Positions 29,504-40,337 of a stretch of 64,000 bases of DNA are shown one piece after another. Each line of letters starts with the position of its first letter. Position 1 is the first letter of the stretch. Made by a program: the position numbers and the translations under genes. The DNA is taken from NCBI GenBank assembly GCA_003598015.1, contig QZKE01000053.1:52435-116434 (forward strand). Direction: 5' to 3'. The DNA is from Actinomycetota bacterium. GTDB lineage: Bacteria > Actinomycetota > Geothermincolia > Geothermincolales > RBG-13-55-18. The notes under the pieces are model-generated. The model did no database searches. It worked only from the letters and a program-made list of their open reading frames with translations, and was not told the DNA's origin.

Positions 29504-30421
29504 TCAAGCACGGGGATGAGCCTTGAGATACGATTCCCTTACCCTGGATTTGCTCACGTGTGTATATATCTGGGTCGTGCTGATGCTGGCATGTCCCAGC
29601 AGCTCCTGTATGTATCTGAGATCGGCGCCGTTCTCGAGCAGATGGGTGGCATAGCTGTGGCGCAGGGTGTGCGGGGTCATCTTCTCCTCGAGACCCACCC
29701 GCCGGGCGTATTTCTTCACCAGTTCCCAGGCGCCCTGGCGGGTCAGCCGACCTCCCCGTTGATTGAGGAATACCGCCCTCTGGCTGTCGCTGCGGGCAAA
29801 CCTCGGCCTGCCTCCACCCACATAACGCCGCAGGGCCTCTGCGGCGGCGTCCCCTATGGGCACCACCCGCTCCCGCGCTCCCTTGCCCAGCACGCGCATC
29901 TCTCTGTCCGCCAGATCCATATCCTCGACGTCCAGGCCTGTCAGCTCGGATATACGAATACCCGTCCCGTACAGGGTCTCCAGGATGGCCCTGTCCCGCA
30001 GCCCCGCAGGATCCTCCACCATGGGCTGCTCGAGCAGCCTGGCCACTTCCTCCTGGCTCAGCACCCTGGGCAGGGTAAGGCCATGACGCGGGTAGGGCAG
30101 GTCCGCAATGGGAATCCCTCCGTAGTCACCCTCCTCCACCAGGAAGCGCTGAAAGCTCCTCAGGGTGGCGGTCATGCGGGCCAGGGAGCGCGGTGAGAGG
30201 CCGCGGCCGCACTGTTCCTCCATGAAGAGGGTTATCTCCTCCCGCTCTACTTCCTCCGGAGACGACTTTCCTCTCCGGGAGATGAAATCGACCCACCGCC
30301 GCAGGTCCCTGCCGTATGCCTCAACCGTGCGTGGTGAAAGCCCTCTCTCCACCTTGACATAAGCGAGGTAATCGGCGGCAAGGGCGGGCCAGGCGGTCTC
30401 ATCGGGATGTTTGCCTCGCAT
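29504..30421 (-). CDS. Tyrosine recombinase XerC/XerD-like
   Basis: LYGTGIRISELTGL, HTLRHSYATHLLENGADLRYIQELLGHASISTTQIYTHV. Confidence 0.93.
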   Translation of the reverse strand: MRGKHPDETAWPALAADYLAYVKVERGLSPRTVEAYGRDLRRWVDFISRRGKSSPEEVEREEITLFMEEQCGRGLSPRSLARMTATLRSFQRFLVEEGDYGGIPIADLPYPRHGLTLPRVLSQEEVARLLEQPMVEDPAGLRDRAILETLYGTGIRISELTGLDVEDMDLADREMRVLGKGARERVVPIGDAAAEALRRYVGGGRPRFARSDSQRAVFLNQRGGRLTRQGAWELVKKYARRVGLEEKMTPHTLRHSYATHLLENGADLRYIQELLGHASISTTQIYTHVSKSRVRESYLKAHPRA

Positions 30422-30457
30422 TGTCTTCCTCCCCCGGAATTCCCCCGCGCACCCTCC

Positions 30458-31606
30458 CTATTCTCCAAAAAGTTGTCCGCTGGCGAAGCCTATGGGGAGT
30501 ATGTGGTCCAGGGGCTCGTATTCCAGTCCGTGTGCATCGGCAACGGGCCGGGAAGTCACCCGGCCCTCGATGACATTTACCCCCTTCGCCAGGCTCGCAT
30601 CGCAGCTCACCGCCTCTATCAATCCCAGTTCGCAGATCTCGAGCGCATAGGGCAGCGTAACGTTGGTGAGGGCGAAGGTGGAGGTCCTGGGAACCGCGCC
30701 GGGTATGTTTCCCACACAATAATGGAGCACTTCGTGTTCGAGATAGACGGGGTCGGAATGTGTGGTCATCCTGGAGGTCGTGATGCAGCCACCCTGATCG
30801 ACGGAGATATCCACTACCACGGAACCGGGGCGCATACTGTGCACGGTACCCTCGTCCACCAGCACGGGGGTCAGGGCTCCGGGTATGAGAACCGCCCCTA
30901 TCACCAGGTCCGCCTCCCTTACCATCTCCTTCACGTTCATCTTGTTCGAGACCAGCGTGGTTACGCGCCCATGCAGGATATGTTCGAGATAACGCAGTTT
31001 CTCCAGGCTCTTGTCCATGACGATGACATGGCCGTCCATACCGGTGGCCAGGATCGCCGAATGCGAACCTACTATCCCCGCCCCCAGTATGACCACGTTG
31101 GCCGGAGGAACCCCGGTGGCGCCACCCAGGAGCATTCCTCGCCCCCCATTCATCTTCTCCAGATAATGCGCTCCCACCTGTGGCGCCATGCGTCCCGCGA
31201 CCTCGCTCATGGGCGCGAGCAGTGGCAGGCTCCCATCCGGTCGCTCCACCGTCTCATACGCCACGGCGGTAACGCGGCGCCTTATCAATTCCTTGGTGAG
31301 CTCCTCATGGGCGGCAAGGTGCAGGAAGGTGAACACGATGTGACCCTGCTTCAGCAAGGGGAATTCCTCCGGCTGCGGCTCTTTGACCTTGAGGATCAAT
31401 GCCGCTTCGCTATAGACATCCTCCACGCCGGGCATGATAACCGCCCCCGCTGCCTCGTAGTCATGGTCGCGTATACTGGATCCCGCGCCGGCATCCCTCT
31501 CGACCAGGACCCTGTGGCCCTCGATCACCAGTTCGTGGGCTCCCTGCGGGGTCAGGGCCACGCGGTACTCCTGGTCCAGGACCTCCCTGGGCACTCCTAC
31601 GATCAT
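30458..31606 (-). CDS. ald: Alanine dehydrogenase
   Basis: [43 protein letters not shown]; start trimmed from 31678. Confidence 0.93.
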   Translation of the reverse strand: MIVGVPREVLDQEYRVALTPQGAHELVIEGHRVLVERDAGAGSSIRDHDYEAAGAVIMPGVEDVYSEAALILKVKEPQPEEFPLLKQGHIVFTFLHLAAHEELTKELIRRRVTAVAYETVERPDGSLPLLAPMSEVAGRMAPQVGAHYLEKMNGGRGMLLGGATGVPPANVVILGAGIVGSHSAILATGMDGHVIVMDKSLEKLRYLEHILHGRVTTLVSNKMNVKEMVREADLVIGAVLIPGALTPVLVDEGTVHSMRPGSVVVDISVDQGGCITTSRMTTHSDPVYLEHEVLHYCVGNIPGAVPRTSTFALTNVTLPYALEICELGLIEAVSCDASLAKGVNVIEGRVTSRPVADAHGLEYEPLDHILPIGFASGQLFGE

Positions 31607-31674
31607 CTCTCCCTCCCCAATCAGGCCCGGGCCCCACGTGGCGGCCGCATGCGGCGCGCGGCCCCCGGCGCCCC

Positions 31675-32232
31675 TCAATCCTTTACCGTATACCCGCCCC
31701 CCAGGAGCAGGGAAGCCAGGGCCAGGCCGCAGATGGTCTTGGAATCCTCGATCTCTCCTCTCGCGATCATGGACAGCGCCTCCGCCAGCGGCACCCGCAT
31801 GATCTCCAGGAACTCATCCTCTTCCGGGGCGGCTTTGCCGCGGTGCAACCCCCTGGCCAGGTAGAGATGGAGCGTCTCGTTGCTGAACCCGGGTGAGGTG
31901 AAGAAGACGGCGAGCCCCTCCCACCTGTCCGCGCTGTACCCTATCTCCTCCATCAGCTCGCGACGGGCGCAGTCCAGCGTATCCTCCCCCGCAGCCAGCT
32001 TCCCGGCCGGGATCTCCACCAGGTCTCTGCCCGTAGCGTGGCGGAACTGCCTGACGAGGAATACGTGGTCTTCTTCATCGAGTGCCACCATGCCCACGGC
32101 TCCCCAGTGCAGAACTACTTCCCTCTCGGCCTCCCTGCCGTTGGGCAGTCGCACTCTATCGAGATAGACGCGGATGACCTTGCCCTCGAAGACCGCCTTG
32201 CGCTCCAGCGTTTCGTGCTCCTCGCCGTTCAT
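31675..32232 (-). CDS. NUDIX hydrolase (ADP-ribose pyrophosphatase-like)
   Basis: GKLAAGEDTLDCARRELMEEIGY Nudix box. Confidence 0.9.
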   Translation of the reverse strand: MNGEEHETLERKAVFEGKVIRVYLDRVRLPNGREAEREVVLHWGAVGMVALDEEDHVFLVRQFRHATGRDLVEIPAGKLAAGEDTLDCARRELMEEIGYSADRWEGLAVFFTSPGFSNETLHLYLARGLHRGKAAPEEDEFLEIMRVPLAEALSMIARGEIEDSKTICGLALASLLLGGGYTVKD

Positions 32233-33356
32233 CTATCGCTCCTCAAGCGTCCGGAAGCGGATGCGATCTCACTACAGAAACGCACCAGCTTGTGTAACTC
32301 CGGCACGTCTATGTACTCATAGGTAGTGTGTGGTTGCCTGGCGCCTATGCCCAGCACCACCGATTTTATGCCGCATGCGTTCATCACGTTGGCGTCGCTT
32401 CCCCCACCCGAGCTCACGACCTCGATCCTCATGCCCATCGCCTTGCCGGCTTCATCCGCCAGGAGGATCAGGGGATCACCGGGATCGATGCGATAGCCGT
32501 CATAGACGCGTTCTACACTGACATCCACCCCCACGCCGACCGCCACCTCGGCCTCCATCGCCGCCCGCAACATGGATTTTCTCTGGTCCTCCAGCTTCTT
32601 GGGATCCAGGGAGCGCACTTCCCCCTGTACTACCGCCTTGTCCGGTACGATATTCACCGCCCGGCCTCCCTCGATCACCCCGATGTTGGCCGTGGTCTCA
32701 CTGTCTATACGGCCCAGGTGCATAAGGCTTATGGCCCAGGAAGCGCCATAGATGGCATTGGTTCCCTTCTCGGGCTCCACTCCGGCGTGGGCTGCTTTAC
32801 CCTTGAAGATAAACTCCAGGTTGTCCTGGGTGGGAGACGCGTTTATTACCTCGCCTACGCCCCCCGCGCCATCCAGGACGAAGGCATGCCGGGCCGCGAT
32901 GCGATCCCATTCCAGGTTGCGTACCCCCTGCAGTTGTGCCTCCTCGGCTACGGTGAGGACGATCTCGATCACCCCGTGTTGCAGCACGCCCTCGGCCGAG
33001 AGACGCATTATCTCCATGATGGCGGCCACACCTGCCTTGCAATCGGCACCCAGTATCGTCTCCCCCCCCGACAACACCCGCTCCCCCTTCACCACGGGTT
33101 CAACGCCGTTTCCGGGGCTCACCGTATCCAGATGGGAGCTTAACAAGAGTGGTGGCGCATCCACACCGGTGCCCGGCATCCTGATGTAGACGTTTCCGGC
33201 CTCCCCGCCGATGGCCTTTCCCGCATTATCCATATAGGATTCGAATCCCGCCTCTCGCGCCGCTTGCATGACGAAATCGGCCACCGCGGCCTCGTGATAG
33301 GTCTCGCTGTCGATCCTCACCAGACCAAGAAAAGTGTCTAGTATCCTGTCCTGCAT
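32229..33356 (-). CDS. M20/PepT-like metallopeptidase
   Basis: LLSSHLDTVSPG, LGADCKAGVAAIMEI, TVAEEAQLQG. Confidence 0.88.
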   Translation of the reverse strand: MQDRILDTFLGLVRIDSETYHEAAVADFVMQAAREAGFESYMDNAGKAIGGEAGNVYIRMPGTGVDAPPLLLSSHLDTVSPGNGVEPVVKGERVLSGGETILGADCKAGVAAIMEIMRLSAEGVLQHGVIEIVLTVAEEAQLQGVRNLEWDRIAARHAFVLDGAGGVGEVINASPTQDNLEFIFKGKAAHAGVEPEKGTNAIYGASWAISLMHLGRIDSETTANIGVIEGGRAVNIVPDKAVVQGEVRSLDPKKLEDQRKSMLRAAMEAEVAVGVGVDVSVERVYDGYRIDPGDPLILLADEAGKAMGMRIEVVSSGGGSDANVMNACGIKSVVLGIGARQPHTTYEYIDVPELHKLVRFCSEIASASGRLRSDR

Positions 33357-33504
33357 GTCCGTGCACTCCTCTCAGCTACGCTCCCCAGCGCCATTACCTG
33401 GTCGCATGGACGAAAACGGCATGGCGAATTGACATATCTTCCCATATAGCGTCGAACGTCCTCCAAGCCCCGTTCCGCCTCCGCCCGGGCTTGGCCCATG
33501 AGGG

Positions 33505-35145
33505 TCAGCCGACAACCTTGAGGTTGGGTGATTCCTCCTGGCCGAGGCGCCGCCTCAGAGCCGCTCCTATGAAATCCCGGAAGAGAGGATGCGGCCGGTT
33601 CGGCCGTGACTTGAACTCCGGGTGGAACTGGCCGGCGATGAACCAGGGATGGTCCTCCCGCTCGATGATCTCCACCAGCCTGCCGTCCGGGGAGAGCCCG
33701 GAGAACACCAGGCCCGCTTCCTGCAGTACGGTGCGGTAGTGGTTGTTCACTTCGAAACGGTGGCGGTGGCGTTCGTATATGACCTCTTCGCCATAGCACC
33801 TGAAGGCCAGCGAGTTCTCGTCCAGCTTGCACGGGTAGAGGCCCAACCGCATGGTCCCCCCCATCTCGTCGACATCCCGCTGGCTGGGGAGGAGGTCGAT
33901 CACCGGGTCCGGTGTCGCCGGATCGAACTCCGAGCTGTTGGCCTTCGTGAGTCCGCAGAGGGTGCGTGCCGCCTCGATTACCGCGCACTGCAGCCCGAGG
34001 CAGATGCCCAGGAAGGGTACGCCGTTCTCGCGCGCGTAGCGGACGGCTTCCACCTTGCCGTCGACACCGCGCACCCCGAAGCCACCGGGGATGAGTATGC
34101 CGTCCATCTCCGCAAGCAACGAACCCGCGTTTTCCGGCGTGATATCATCCGAGGTTACCCACCTGATATCCACGTTGGATGAGTGCGCGAATCCTCCGTG
34201 CTTCAGGCTCTCGATTATGGAGAGATAGGCATCTATGAGGTCGACGTACTTCCCCACCACCGCGATGGTCACCTCGTGTGTCGCCGACTTGATCCTCCGC
34301 ACCATCTCCTCCCACTCGGAAAGGTCCTCCTCGTGGCCCTCCAGTCCCAGGTGGCGAGCCACGAAATCCCCCAGGCCTTCGGCGTGGAGGAGCAGGGGCA
34401 CCTCGTAGATGCAATCGGCGGTATGAGCGGATACCACCGCGTCGATGTCTATATCGCAGAGGAGCGATATCTTGTCCTTCAGATCGACCCCTATGGGTTC
34501 CTTGGAACGGCAGACGATGGCGTCCGGTTGAATGCCCATGGAGCGCAATTCCTTCACGCTGTGCTGGGTGGGCTTTGTCTTCATCTCCTTCGTCGTCTCC
34601 AGGAACGGCACCAGGCTTACATGGATATACATCACGTTCTCGGGACCGACGTCCTTCTTGAACTGGCGGATTGCCTCCAGGTAAGGCAGGCTCTCGATGT
34701 CGCCCACCGTCCCGCCTATCTCGGTGATGACCACATCCACCTCGCTGGAGCGGGTGAGACGCAGGATGCGCTCCTTTATCTCGTTGGTCACATGAGGTAT
34801 GACCTGTACCGTGCCGCCCAGGAACTCACCCTTGCGTTCCCGGGTGATGATGGACCAGTAGACGCTGCCGGTGGTTACGTTATTCTCCCTGCCCAGGTGT
34901 TCGTCCACGAAACGCTCGTAGTGTCCCAGGTCGAGGTCGGTTTCGGTGCCATCGTCGGTCACGAAGACCTCGCCGTGCTGAAAGGGGTTCATGGTGCCCG
35001 GATCGACATTGATATAGGGGTCCATCTTCTGCATGGTCACCCTGAGCCCGCGTGTTTTGAGCAGCCGCCCGATGGAAGCGGCGGTAATCCCCTTTCCGAG
35101 TGAAGACGAAACCCCCCCCGTCACGAAGATATATTTCACCGGCAT
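33505..35145 (-). CDS. pyrG: CTP synthase
   Basis: [42 protein letters not shown]. Confidence 0.96.
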   Translation of the reverse strand: MPVKYIFVTGGVSSSLGKGITAASIGRLLKTRGLRVTMQKMDPYINVDPGTMNPFQHGEVFVTDDGTETDLDLGHYERFVDEHLGRENNVTTGSVYWSIITRERKGEFLGGTVQVIPHVTNEIKERILRLTRSSEVDVVITEIGGTVGDIESLPYLEAIRQFKKDVGPENVMYIHVSLVPFLETTKEMKTKPTQHSVKELRSMGIQPDAIVCRSKEPIGVDLKDKISLLCDIDIDAVVSAHTADCIYEVPLLLHAEGLGDFVARHLGLEGHEEDLSEWEEMVRRIKSATHEVTIAVVGKYVDLIDAYLSIIESLKHGGFAHSSNVDIRWVTSDDITPENAGSLLAEMDGILIPGGFGVRGVDGKVEAVRYARENGVPFLGICLGLQCAVIEAARTLCGLTKANSSEFDPATPDPVIDLLPSQRDVDEMGGTMRLGLYPCKLDENSLAFRCYGEEVIYERHRHRFEVNNHYRTVLQEAGLVFSGLSPDGRLVEIIEREDHPWFIAGQFHPEFKSRPNRPHPLFRDFIGAALRRRLGQEESPNLKVVG

Positions 35146-35201
35146 ATCATCTGACCTCCCCATCCTTGTCATCGCTTCACCGCCTTATTCTGCAAAAAGA
35201 G

Positions 35202-35232
35202 ACGGAATCCCTACTCGAGCCAGGGATTCCGT
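35202..35232 (-). terminator. Intrinsic terminator after the metal-uptake operon (ACGGAATCCCT / AGGGATTCCGT)
   Basis: 11-bp perfect stem, 9-nt loop, followed on the minus strand by CTCTTTTTG. Confidence 0.75.
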
Positions 35233-35393
35233 TATTCTGCTTTCGCGGGATTCATCCGGCCTATCGATAGCCGGTCACCTCCCGGTCTTCGTTTTCTCCT
35301 TCCGCCACTGACCCCAGTATATCTCAAGGCTGCCGCGCCCTTCAATACGCCTGTCCCTCGCCCACGGATCCTGTGATGCAAGCGCGCAAGCTC

Positions 35394-36218
35394 TCAGCGG
35401 GCGCGACGCCGCAGCCGCTGCATGTAAGCGCGGCGGGGCGAGAGAGCCATGGAGACGAGAAAAAAGGCGAAGAGCACCAGTACGATGGCCGCCCCGGAGG
35501 CCACGTCCCACAAGAAGGAAAGATACAGCCCGAGAACGACGGAGGCTACCCCAACCAGCAGGGCGATTACCAGCACTCCGCGGTAGTTGCGGGACAGCTG
35601 GGTTCCCGCCGCCCCCGGGACGACCAGCAGGGCCGATACGAGGATGATGCCCACCAGTTTTATGGAGATGACTATGGTCAGGGCCATGGTGACCAGCAGC
35701 CCGTAATAGACGAACCTGACCGGCAATCCGCTTGCCGTCGCCGTCTCCTCGTCGAAGGAGATAAACAGCAGCTCCTTGAAGAAAAGGAGGATGAAAGCCG
35801 CCGATAATGCACTCAATACGGCGATCACCGCCACGTCGCTCCAGCTCAGGGCCAGGATGCTTCCGAAGAGATAACTCATGAGGTCGAGGTTGTAGGCGCC
35901 GGCCAGCCTCACCAGCACCACCCCCAGGGCCATGGCCGTGGCGAAGAGGATGCCGATGACCGTGTCCTCGTGTATGCGTCCCCTGCGGCTGAACCAGCCT
36001 ATCCCCAGGGCCACCGCGGCGCAGAAGCCGCCGGCGGAGACGACCGGGTCTATGCCGGCCGCAAGCCCGATGGCTACGCCGCCGAAAGCGGCGTGGGAGA
36101 TACCCATGCCCACGAAGGCCAGTCGCCTTACCACCACGAAGAAGGAGATGAGCGAACAGACCATGGCCACCAGTACTCCCCCGACGAGCGCGCGCTGGGC
36201 GAAACCGTAGGCCAGCAT
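35394..36218 (-). CDS. Metal (Zn/Mn) ABC transporter permease, ZnuB-like
   Basis: ABC-3 permease TM pattern; 'GMGISHAAFGGVAIGL'. Confidence 0.9.
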   Translation of the reverse strand: MLAYGFAQRALVGGVLVAMVCSLISFFVVVRRLAFVGMGISHAAFGGVAIGLAAGIDPVVSAGGFCAAVALGIGWFSRRGRIHEDTVIGILFATAMALGVVLVRLAGAYNLDLMSYLFGSILALSWSDVAVIAVLSALSAAFILLFFKELLFISFDEETATASGLPVRFVYYGLLVTMALTIVISIKLVGIILVSALLVVPGAAGTQLSRNYRGVLVIALLVGVASVVLGLYLSFLWDVASGAAIVLVLFAFFLVSMALSPRRAYMQRLRRRAR

Positions 36219-36221
36219 GGA

Positions 36222-37037
36222 TCACTCCTTGCTATCCATATGGGTTCCCACGCCGGCAAGGAAATCGAACTCGCAGCGGTAGACGTCTTTGAGCCTCTCG
36301 CTTCCCAGCACATCCAGGGGCTTGCCGTGCAGGTGCATGGTGCGGTTGATGCACACTATCTCGTCTGCGAAGCGCGCCAGCACGTTGACGTCATGAGAGA
36401 CGAAGGTGACCGAGAGGCCCTGCTCCGCTTTGAGCCGAGCCAGAAGGCCCATGAAATTCTCCTGGGCCTCGTAGTCCAGGCCGGAAGTGGGTTCGTCCAG
36501 CAGGAGGATGCGCGTCTCCAGGCAGAGGGCCCGGGCCAGGAAAGCCCGCTTCTGCTGCCCGCCCGAGAGCTCCCCTATGGGCCTTTTCTCCAGGCCGGTG
36601 AGGCCTACCGCATCGATGCTCCGCATTACCGCATCGCGGTCGGCGCGGCGGGGGAAGCGGAACGTCCCGATGCAGCAGGTACGCCCCATCATCACCACGT
36701 CGTATACGGAGACCGGGAACAGCGGGTCGAAGAGGACCTGCTGGGGCATGTAGCCTATATGGTGCAGTTCGTGTTTGAGCTCTTCCGGGCTCAGGCCCAT
36801 CACCCTCACCACGCCGCGGTCCGGCTTCACCAGTCCCAGGATAACCCGTATAAGCGTGGTCTTGCCGGCTCCGTTGGGGCCGATGATCCCCAGAAAAGTC
36901 CCCTCGGCCAGGGAAAAGGTGATTCCTTCGAGCACGCTGTGTCCGTCCAGGCTCGCCCACATGTCTTCCAGTATGATGACCTGGCGCGGCCCGTCAGTGG
37001 GCCCGGTGAAGAATTCGCCTACGCGGCACTCTCTCAC
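36222..37037 (-). CDS. Metal ABC transporter ATP-binding protein, ZnuC-like
   Basis: GPNGAGKTTLIRVILG; LSGGQQKRAFLARAL. Confidence 0.92.
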   Translation of the reverse strand: MRECRVGEFFTGPTDGPRQVIILEDMWASLDGHSVLEGITFSLAEGTFLGIIGPNGAGKTTLIRVILGLVKPDRGVVRVMGLSPEELKHELHHIGYMPQQVLFDPLFPVSVYDVVMMGRTCCIGTFRFPRRADRDAVMRSIDAVGLTGLEKRPIGELSGGQQKRAFLARALCLETRILLLDEPTSGLDYEAQENFMGLLARLKAEQGLSVTFVSHDVNVLARFADEIVCINRTMHLHGKPLDVLGSERLKDVYRCEFDFLAGVGTHMDSKE

Positions 37038-38065
37038 TTCAGCGCCTCCATAATGACCGCCACGTTCTGCCTCATCATCTCCAGGTAGGTGTCCGCCGCC
37101 GCATGGTTGGGATCGCCCAGCGGATCCAGTATCTCGACCACCACCTCACCGCCTGATTCCTCGGCGATGGCTTCCGCGGCCCTGGGGTTGAACTGCGGTT
37201 CCGCGAAGACAACCTTTACCCCCTGTGATTCCATCCCCTCGACAAGTGCGGCGATCTCCCCCACGGAGGGCTCCTTGCCGGGCTGTTCCTCTATCACTCC
37301 CACCTGCTCCAGGCCGTAGCGCCTGGCGAAATAGGTCCACGAGGAATGGAAAGAAACGAACTTGCGGTTCGAAACGGATACGAGTTCCTCCCCTATCTCG
37401 CGGTCGAGCTCCTCCAGCTCCTCGATGTATCTCGCCGCGTTGCCGCGATACACCTCGGCGTTCTCCGGATCGGCCTCCATGTAACCATCCCGTATAGCCA
37501 CGATCATGTATACGGCCAGTTCCGGATCGAGCCATACGTGCGGATCATATGAGTCGTACTCTTGCCCTTCTTCACCCGCGGATTCCTCATCCTGCGCTCC
37601 TTCGTGGGTCTCTCCGGCACGCACGAGCAACGACCGCGGTATCGCCTCCCCGGCAACGACCAAGATCATGTCGGGATTGTCCGTATTCGCAAAGATACCC
37701 TCCGCCCAGGGTGACAGCCCCAACCCCACTGTCGCCAGCACATCCGCCTCCGCCAGGAAACGCATCTGTCCCGTGGTCAGCTCGTAGGTATGCGGGCTCG
37801 CACCTGGAGGCACCATCACCTCCACGTCTACCATGTCTCCACCGACCTCTCGACAGAAGTCGGCCATGGGGACGATATCGGCGGCGACTTTCATCCTTCC
37901 AGGGTCGTTTTTACCGCCGGTACCGCAGCCAGCCGACAATACCAGCGCCAGCATGCCCGCCAATACCGCGACAGCGTAACAGGTCGCGCGCACCCGGCAT
38001 TTATCGAGAATTCCTTGCATTACCCTAGTCAGCCACAACCCCCCTTTTTTCAGTCGGGTACTCAC
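37034..38065 (-). CDS. Metal ABC transporter substrate-binding lipoprotein, ZnuA-like
   Basis: Lipobox LSAGC; MVPPGASPHTYELTTGQMRFLAEADV; DPHVWLDPELAVYM. Confidence 0.9.
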   Translation of the reverse strand: MSTRLKKGGLWLTRVMQGILDKCRVRATCYAVAVLAGMLALVLSAGCGTGGKNDPGRMKVAADIVPMADFCREVGGDMVDVEVMVPPGASPHTYELTTGQMRFLAEADVLATVGLGLSPWAEGIFANTDNPDMILVVAGEAIPRSLLVRAGETHEGAQDEESAGEEGQEYDSYDPHVWLDPELAVYMIVAIRDGYMEADPENAEVYRGNAARYIEELEELDREIGEELVSVSNRKFVSFHSSWTYFARRYGLEQVGVIEEQPGKEPSVGEIAALVEGMESQGVKVVFAEPQFNPRAAEAIAEESGGEVVVEILDPLGDPNHAAADTYLEMMRQNVAVIMEALK

Positions 38066-38499
38066 CGACTACCCTTGCCCCTGCCTCTCTCCAGGCAATC
38101 CGGACAGTACCCGAAGAGGCTCATGCAATGACCGGTGATCATGAAATCGCTTCCGTCCCGCACGATATCCTCTATCTCCTCTATCAGGCATGCCTCGAGC
38201 AACTCCACGTCGCCACATGATAAACAGACCATGTGGTGGTGGTGTTTACCCTCGTTTATCTCGTAATATTGCGAGTCGCCGTGCAGGTGTACAGGCAGTG
38301 CTACCTCCAGTTCGCGGAAGAGATCCAGGGTACGGTAGACGGTGGTAAGGCCGAGGCCGGGGCGTTTCTCGCAGGCCAGGGAATGGATATCGTCGAGACT
38401 CAGTGGTTTGCCTTCGTTCTCCTGCAATACGCGGTAGATCACTTCCCGCTGTGGTGTAACCCGGTATCCTCGCGACCGCAACCTCTTTCCCAGGTCCAT
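38062..38499 (-). CDS. Fur-family metalloregulator (Zur-type candidate)
   Basis: RVTPQREVIYRVLQENEGKPLSLDDIHSLACEKRPGLGLTTVYRTLDLF; HHHHMVCLSCG. Confidence 0.92.
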   Translation of the reverse strand: MDLGKRLRSRGYRVTPQREVIYRVLQENEGKPLSLDDIHSLACEKRPGLGLTTVYRTLDLFRELEVALPVHLHGDSQYYEINEGKHHHHMVCLSCGDVELLEACLIEEIEDIVRDGSDFMITGHCMSLFGYCPDCLERGRGKGSR

Positions 38500-38513
38500 G
38501 CGCTACTCCTTAT

Positions 38514-38528
38514 TGACAATTATTATCA
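38514..38528. promoter_or_regulatory. Fur/Zur-family 7-1-7 box TGACAATTATTATCA
   Basis: One mismatch to TGATAATNATTATCA; 15 bp upstream of the Fur-family start codon. Confidence 0.7.
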
Positions 38529-38624
38529 TCTATTATACCAGTTTACCATGGTATTTAAACCTGTAACGAGAGGCAACAAGCATCTGCGGACGGGTACGGT
38601 CTAAGGGGTTGGCGATCGTAAAGG

Positions 38625-40307
38625 TCAGCTGTCCACGGCGGCCCTCTTCTTGAGCATGGATTGGGCGTGCTTGCGTGCGGTGGATTCATCGCCGCCGAGC
38701 ATGCGCACCAGCTCATCCACCTTCCTCCCTCCCGCGAGGGACTCGACCTCGGTGACTATTCCCTCTGGAGTTTCGCACTTGCTCACCGACATGTGGCTGT
38801 CTGAGAAAGCAGCAATCTGCGGCAGGTGGGTGATGGAGAAGACCTGGTGATAGCGGGATATGCGCGACAGCTTCTCCGCCAGGACGTCGGCGGTCGCCCC
38901 TCCGATACCCGCGTCGACCTCGTCGAACACCAGGGTAGCCACCGCATCCGCCCTGGCGAGGGCGAGTTTCAATGCCAGCATGATACGCGAGAGTTCGCCC
39001 CCGGAGGCGATGCGCGCTATGGGCCGATAGGGCAATCCCTTGCCCGGCGAGACGGTGAACTCCACGTCATCGCCACCCCACTCTCCGAAGTCCTCGGCCT
39101 TCCCCACCTCCACCTGGAAGCGCATGCCCGCCATGTTGAGCTCGTCAAGCTCGCGGTTGGTCTCTCGGGCAAGCCTGGTGGCCAGGTCCTGACGCGAAGC
39201 GGTGAGCCCGGCTGCGGCCTTGCGCAGCGCCGCACCCTTGTGCTTTTCATCCGCTTTAAGGACCTCCCTTTGTGAGTCCAGGTTCTCGAGCTCTTCCAGG
39301 CGCAGGCGCGAGCGCTCCAGGTGCTTCAGTATGAGGGTGGTGTCGCGGCCGTACTTGCGAGCCAGCTCGGACAGCACGCGCAGGCGCAGCTCCACTTCCT
39401 CCAGGCGGCCCGGCTCGAAATCGAGCGTCTCCGCGTAGTCTCGCATTTCATGGGCGAGATCCACCAGCTGCCCCTGGACATCGCGCAGCCTCTCCGCCCA
39501 TGGGGCCAGGTCATCGTCGAGGGGCAAAGCCCTTTCCAGCACGGCTTCCGCGCCTCCCAGGCGGTCCGTCGCACCCTCCCCCTCCCCCTCGCCCACGATG
39601 AGCTCATATGCAGCGCGCGCCGCCGTGAAGAGCTCCTCGCGGTTCTGCATGCGCTTGCGCTCCTTCAGCAGCTCCTCCATCTCCCCCTCCAGCGGCTGCG
39701 CCTCCTCGATCTCGCGCACCTGGAAACGCAGGAGGTCGATCTCCCGCAGCCTCTCCGCTTCATCCATGGACGCTCTTGCCAGCCTCTCCCGCGCATCTCG
39801 CCATGCCCCGTAGAGCGCGCGGTAGGTTCGCAGCATCTCGGCATGTGCGGGATCACCGTAGGCATCCAGGTATTCTCGATGGCATGACGGGCGTAGCAGG
39901 CGCTGGTGCTCATGCTGGCCGTGGATGTCGACCAGGTATTCGCCCAGCTTCGACAGCGTCCCTACCGTGCACATCCCGCCGTTCGCATAACACCTGCTCT
40001 TGCCGTCGCCCGTCATCACGCGCCTCAGGATGATCGTGTCATCCTCCATGTCTATGCCTTCCTCCGCCGCCAGCGCTCTCACTCCCTCCCCCACCGCGAT
40101 GTCGAAGGCCGCCTCCAGCTCCAACCTGTCCGCTCCCTCGCGCAGGAGGCCGCTGTCCCCCCGCCCCCCCAGGAGAAGCCCCAGTGCCTCTACGAGCACC
40201 GTCTTTCCAGCGCCGGTCTCACCCGTCAATACGTTCAGGCCGGGTCCGAATTCCAGCCTGGCTTCGGCGATCAGAGCCAGGTTGCGCACGTGCAGTTCTC
40301 TCAGCAT
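38625..40307 (-). CDS. recN: DNA repair protein RecN
   Basis: MLRELHVRNLALIAEARLEFGPGLNVLTGETGAGKTVLVEAL; FDEVDAGIGG. Confidence 0.95.
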   Translation of the reverse strand: MLRELHVRNLALIAEARLEFGPGLNVLTGETGAGKTVLVEALGLLLGGRGDSGLLREGADRLELEAAFDIAVGEGVRALAAEEGIDMEDDTIILRRVMTGDGKSRCYANGGMCTVGTLSKLGEYLVDIHGQHEHQRLLRPSCHREYLDAYGDPAHAEMLRTYRALYGAWRDARERLARASMDEAERLREIDLLRFQVREIEEAQPLEGEMEELLKERKRMQNREELFTAARAAYELIVGEGEGEGATDRLGGAEAVLERALPLDDDLAPWAERLRDVQGQLVDLAHEMRDYAETLDFEPGRLEEVELRLRVLSELARKYGRDTTLILKHLERSRLRLEELENLDSQREVLKADEKHKGAALRKAAAGLTASRQDLATRLARETNRELDELNMAGMRFQVEVGKAEDFGEWGGDDVEFTVSPGKGLPYRPIARIASGGELSRIMLALKLALARADAVATLVFDEVDAGIGGATADVLAEKLSRISRYHQVFSITHLPQIAAFSDSHMSVSKCETPEGIVTEVESLAGGRKVDELVRMLGGDESTARKHAQSMLKKRAAVDS

Positions 40308-40337
40308 GTCTTACCTCGCTGCTGGCGCAGCCTGCTG

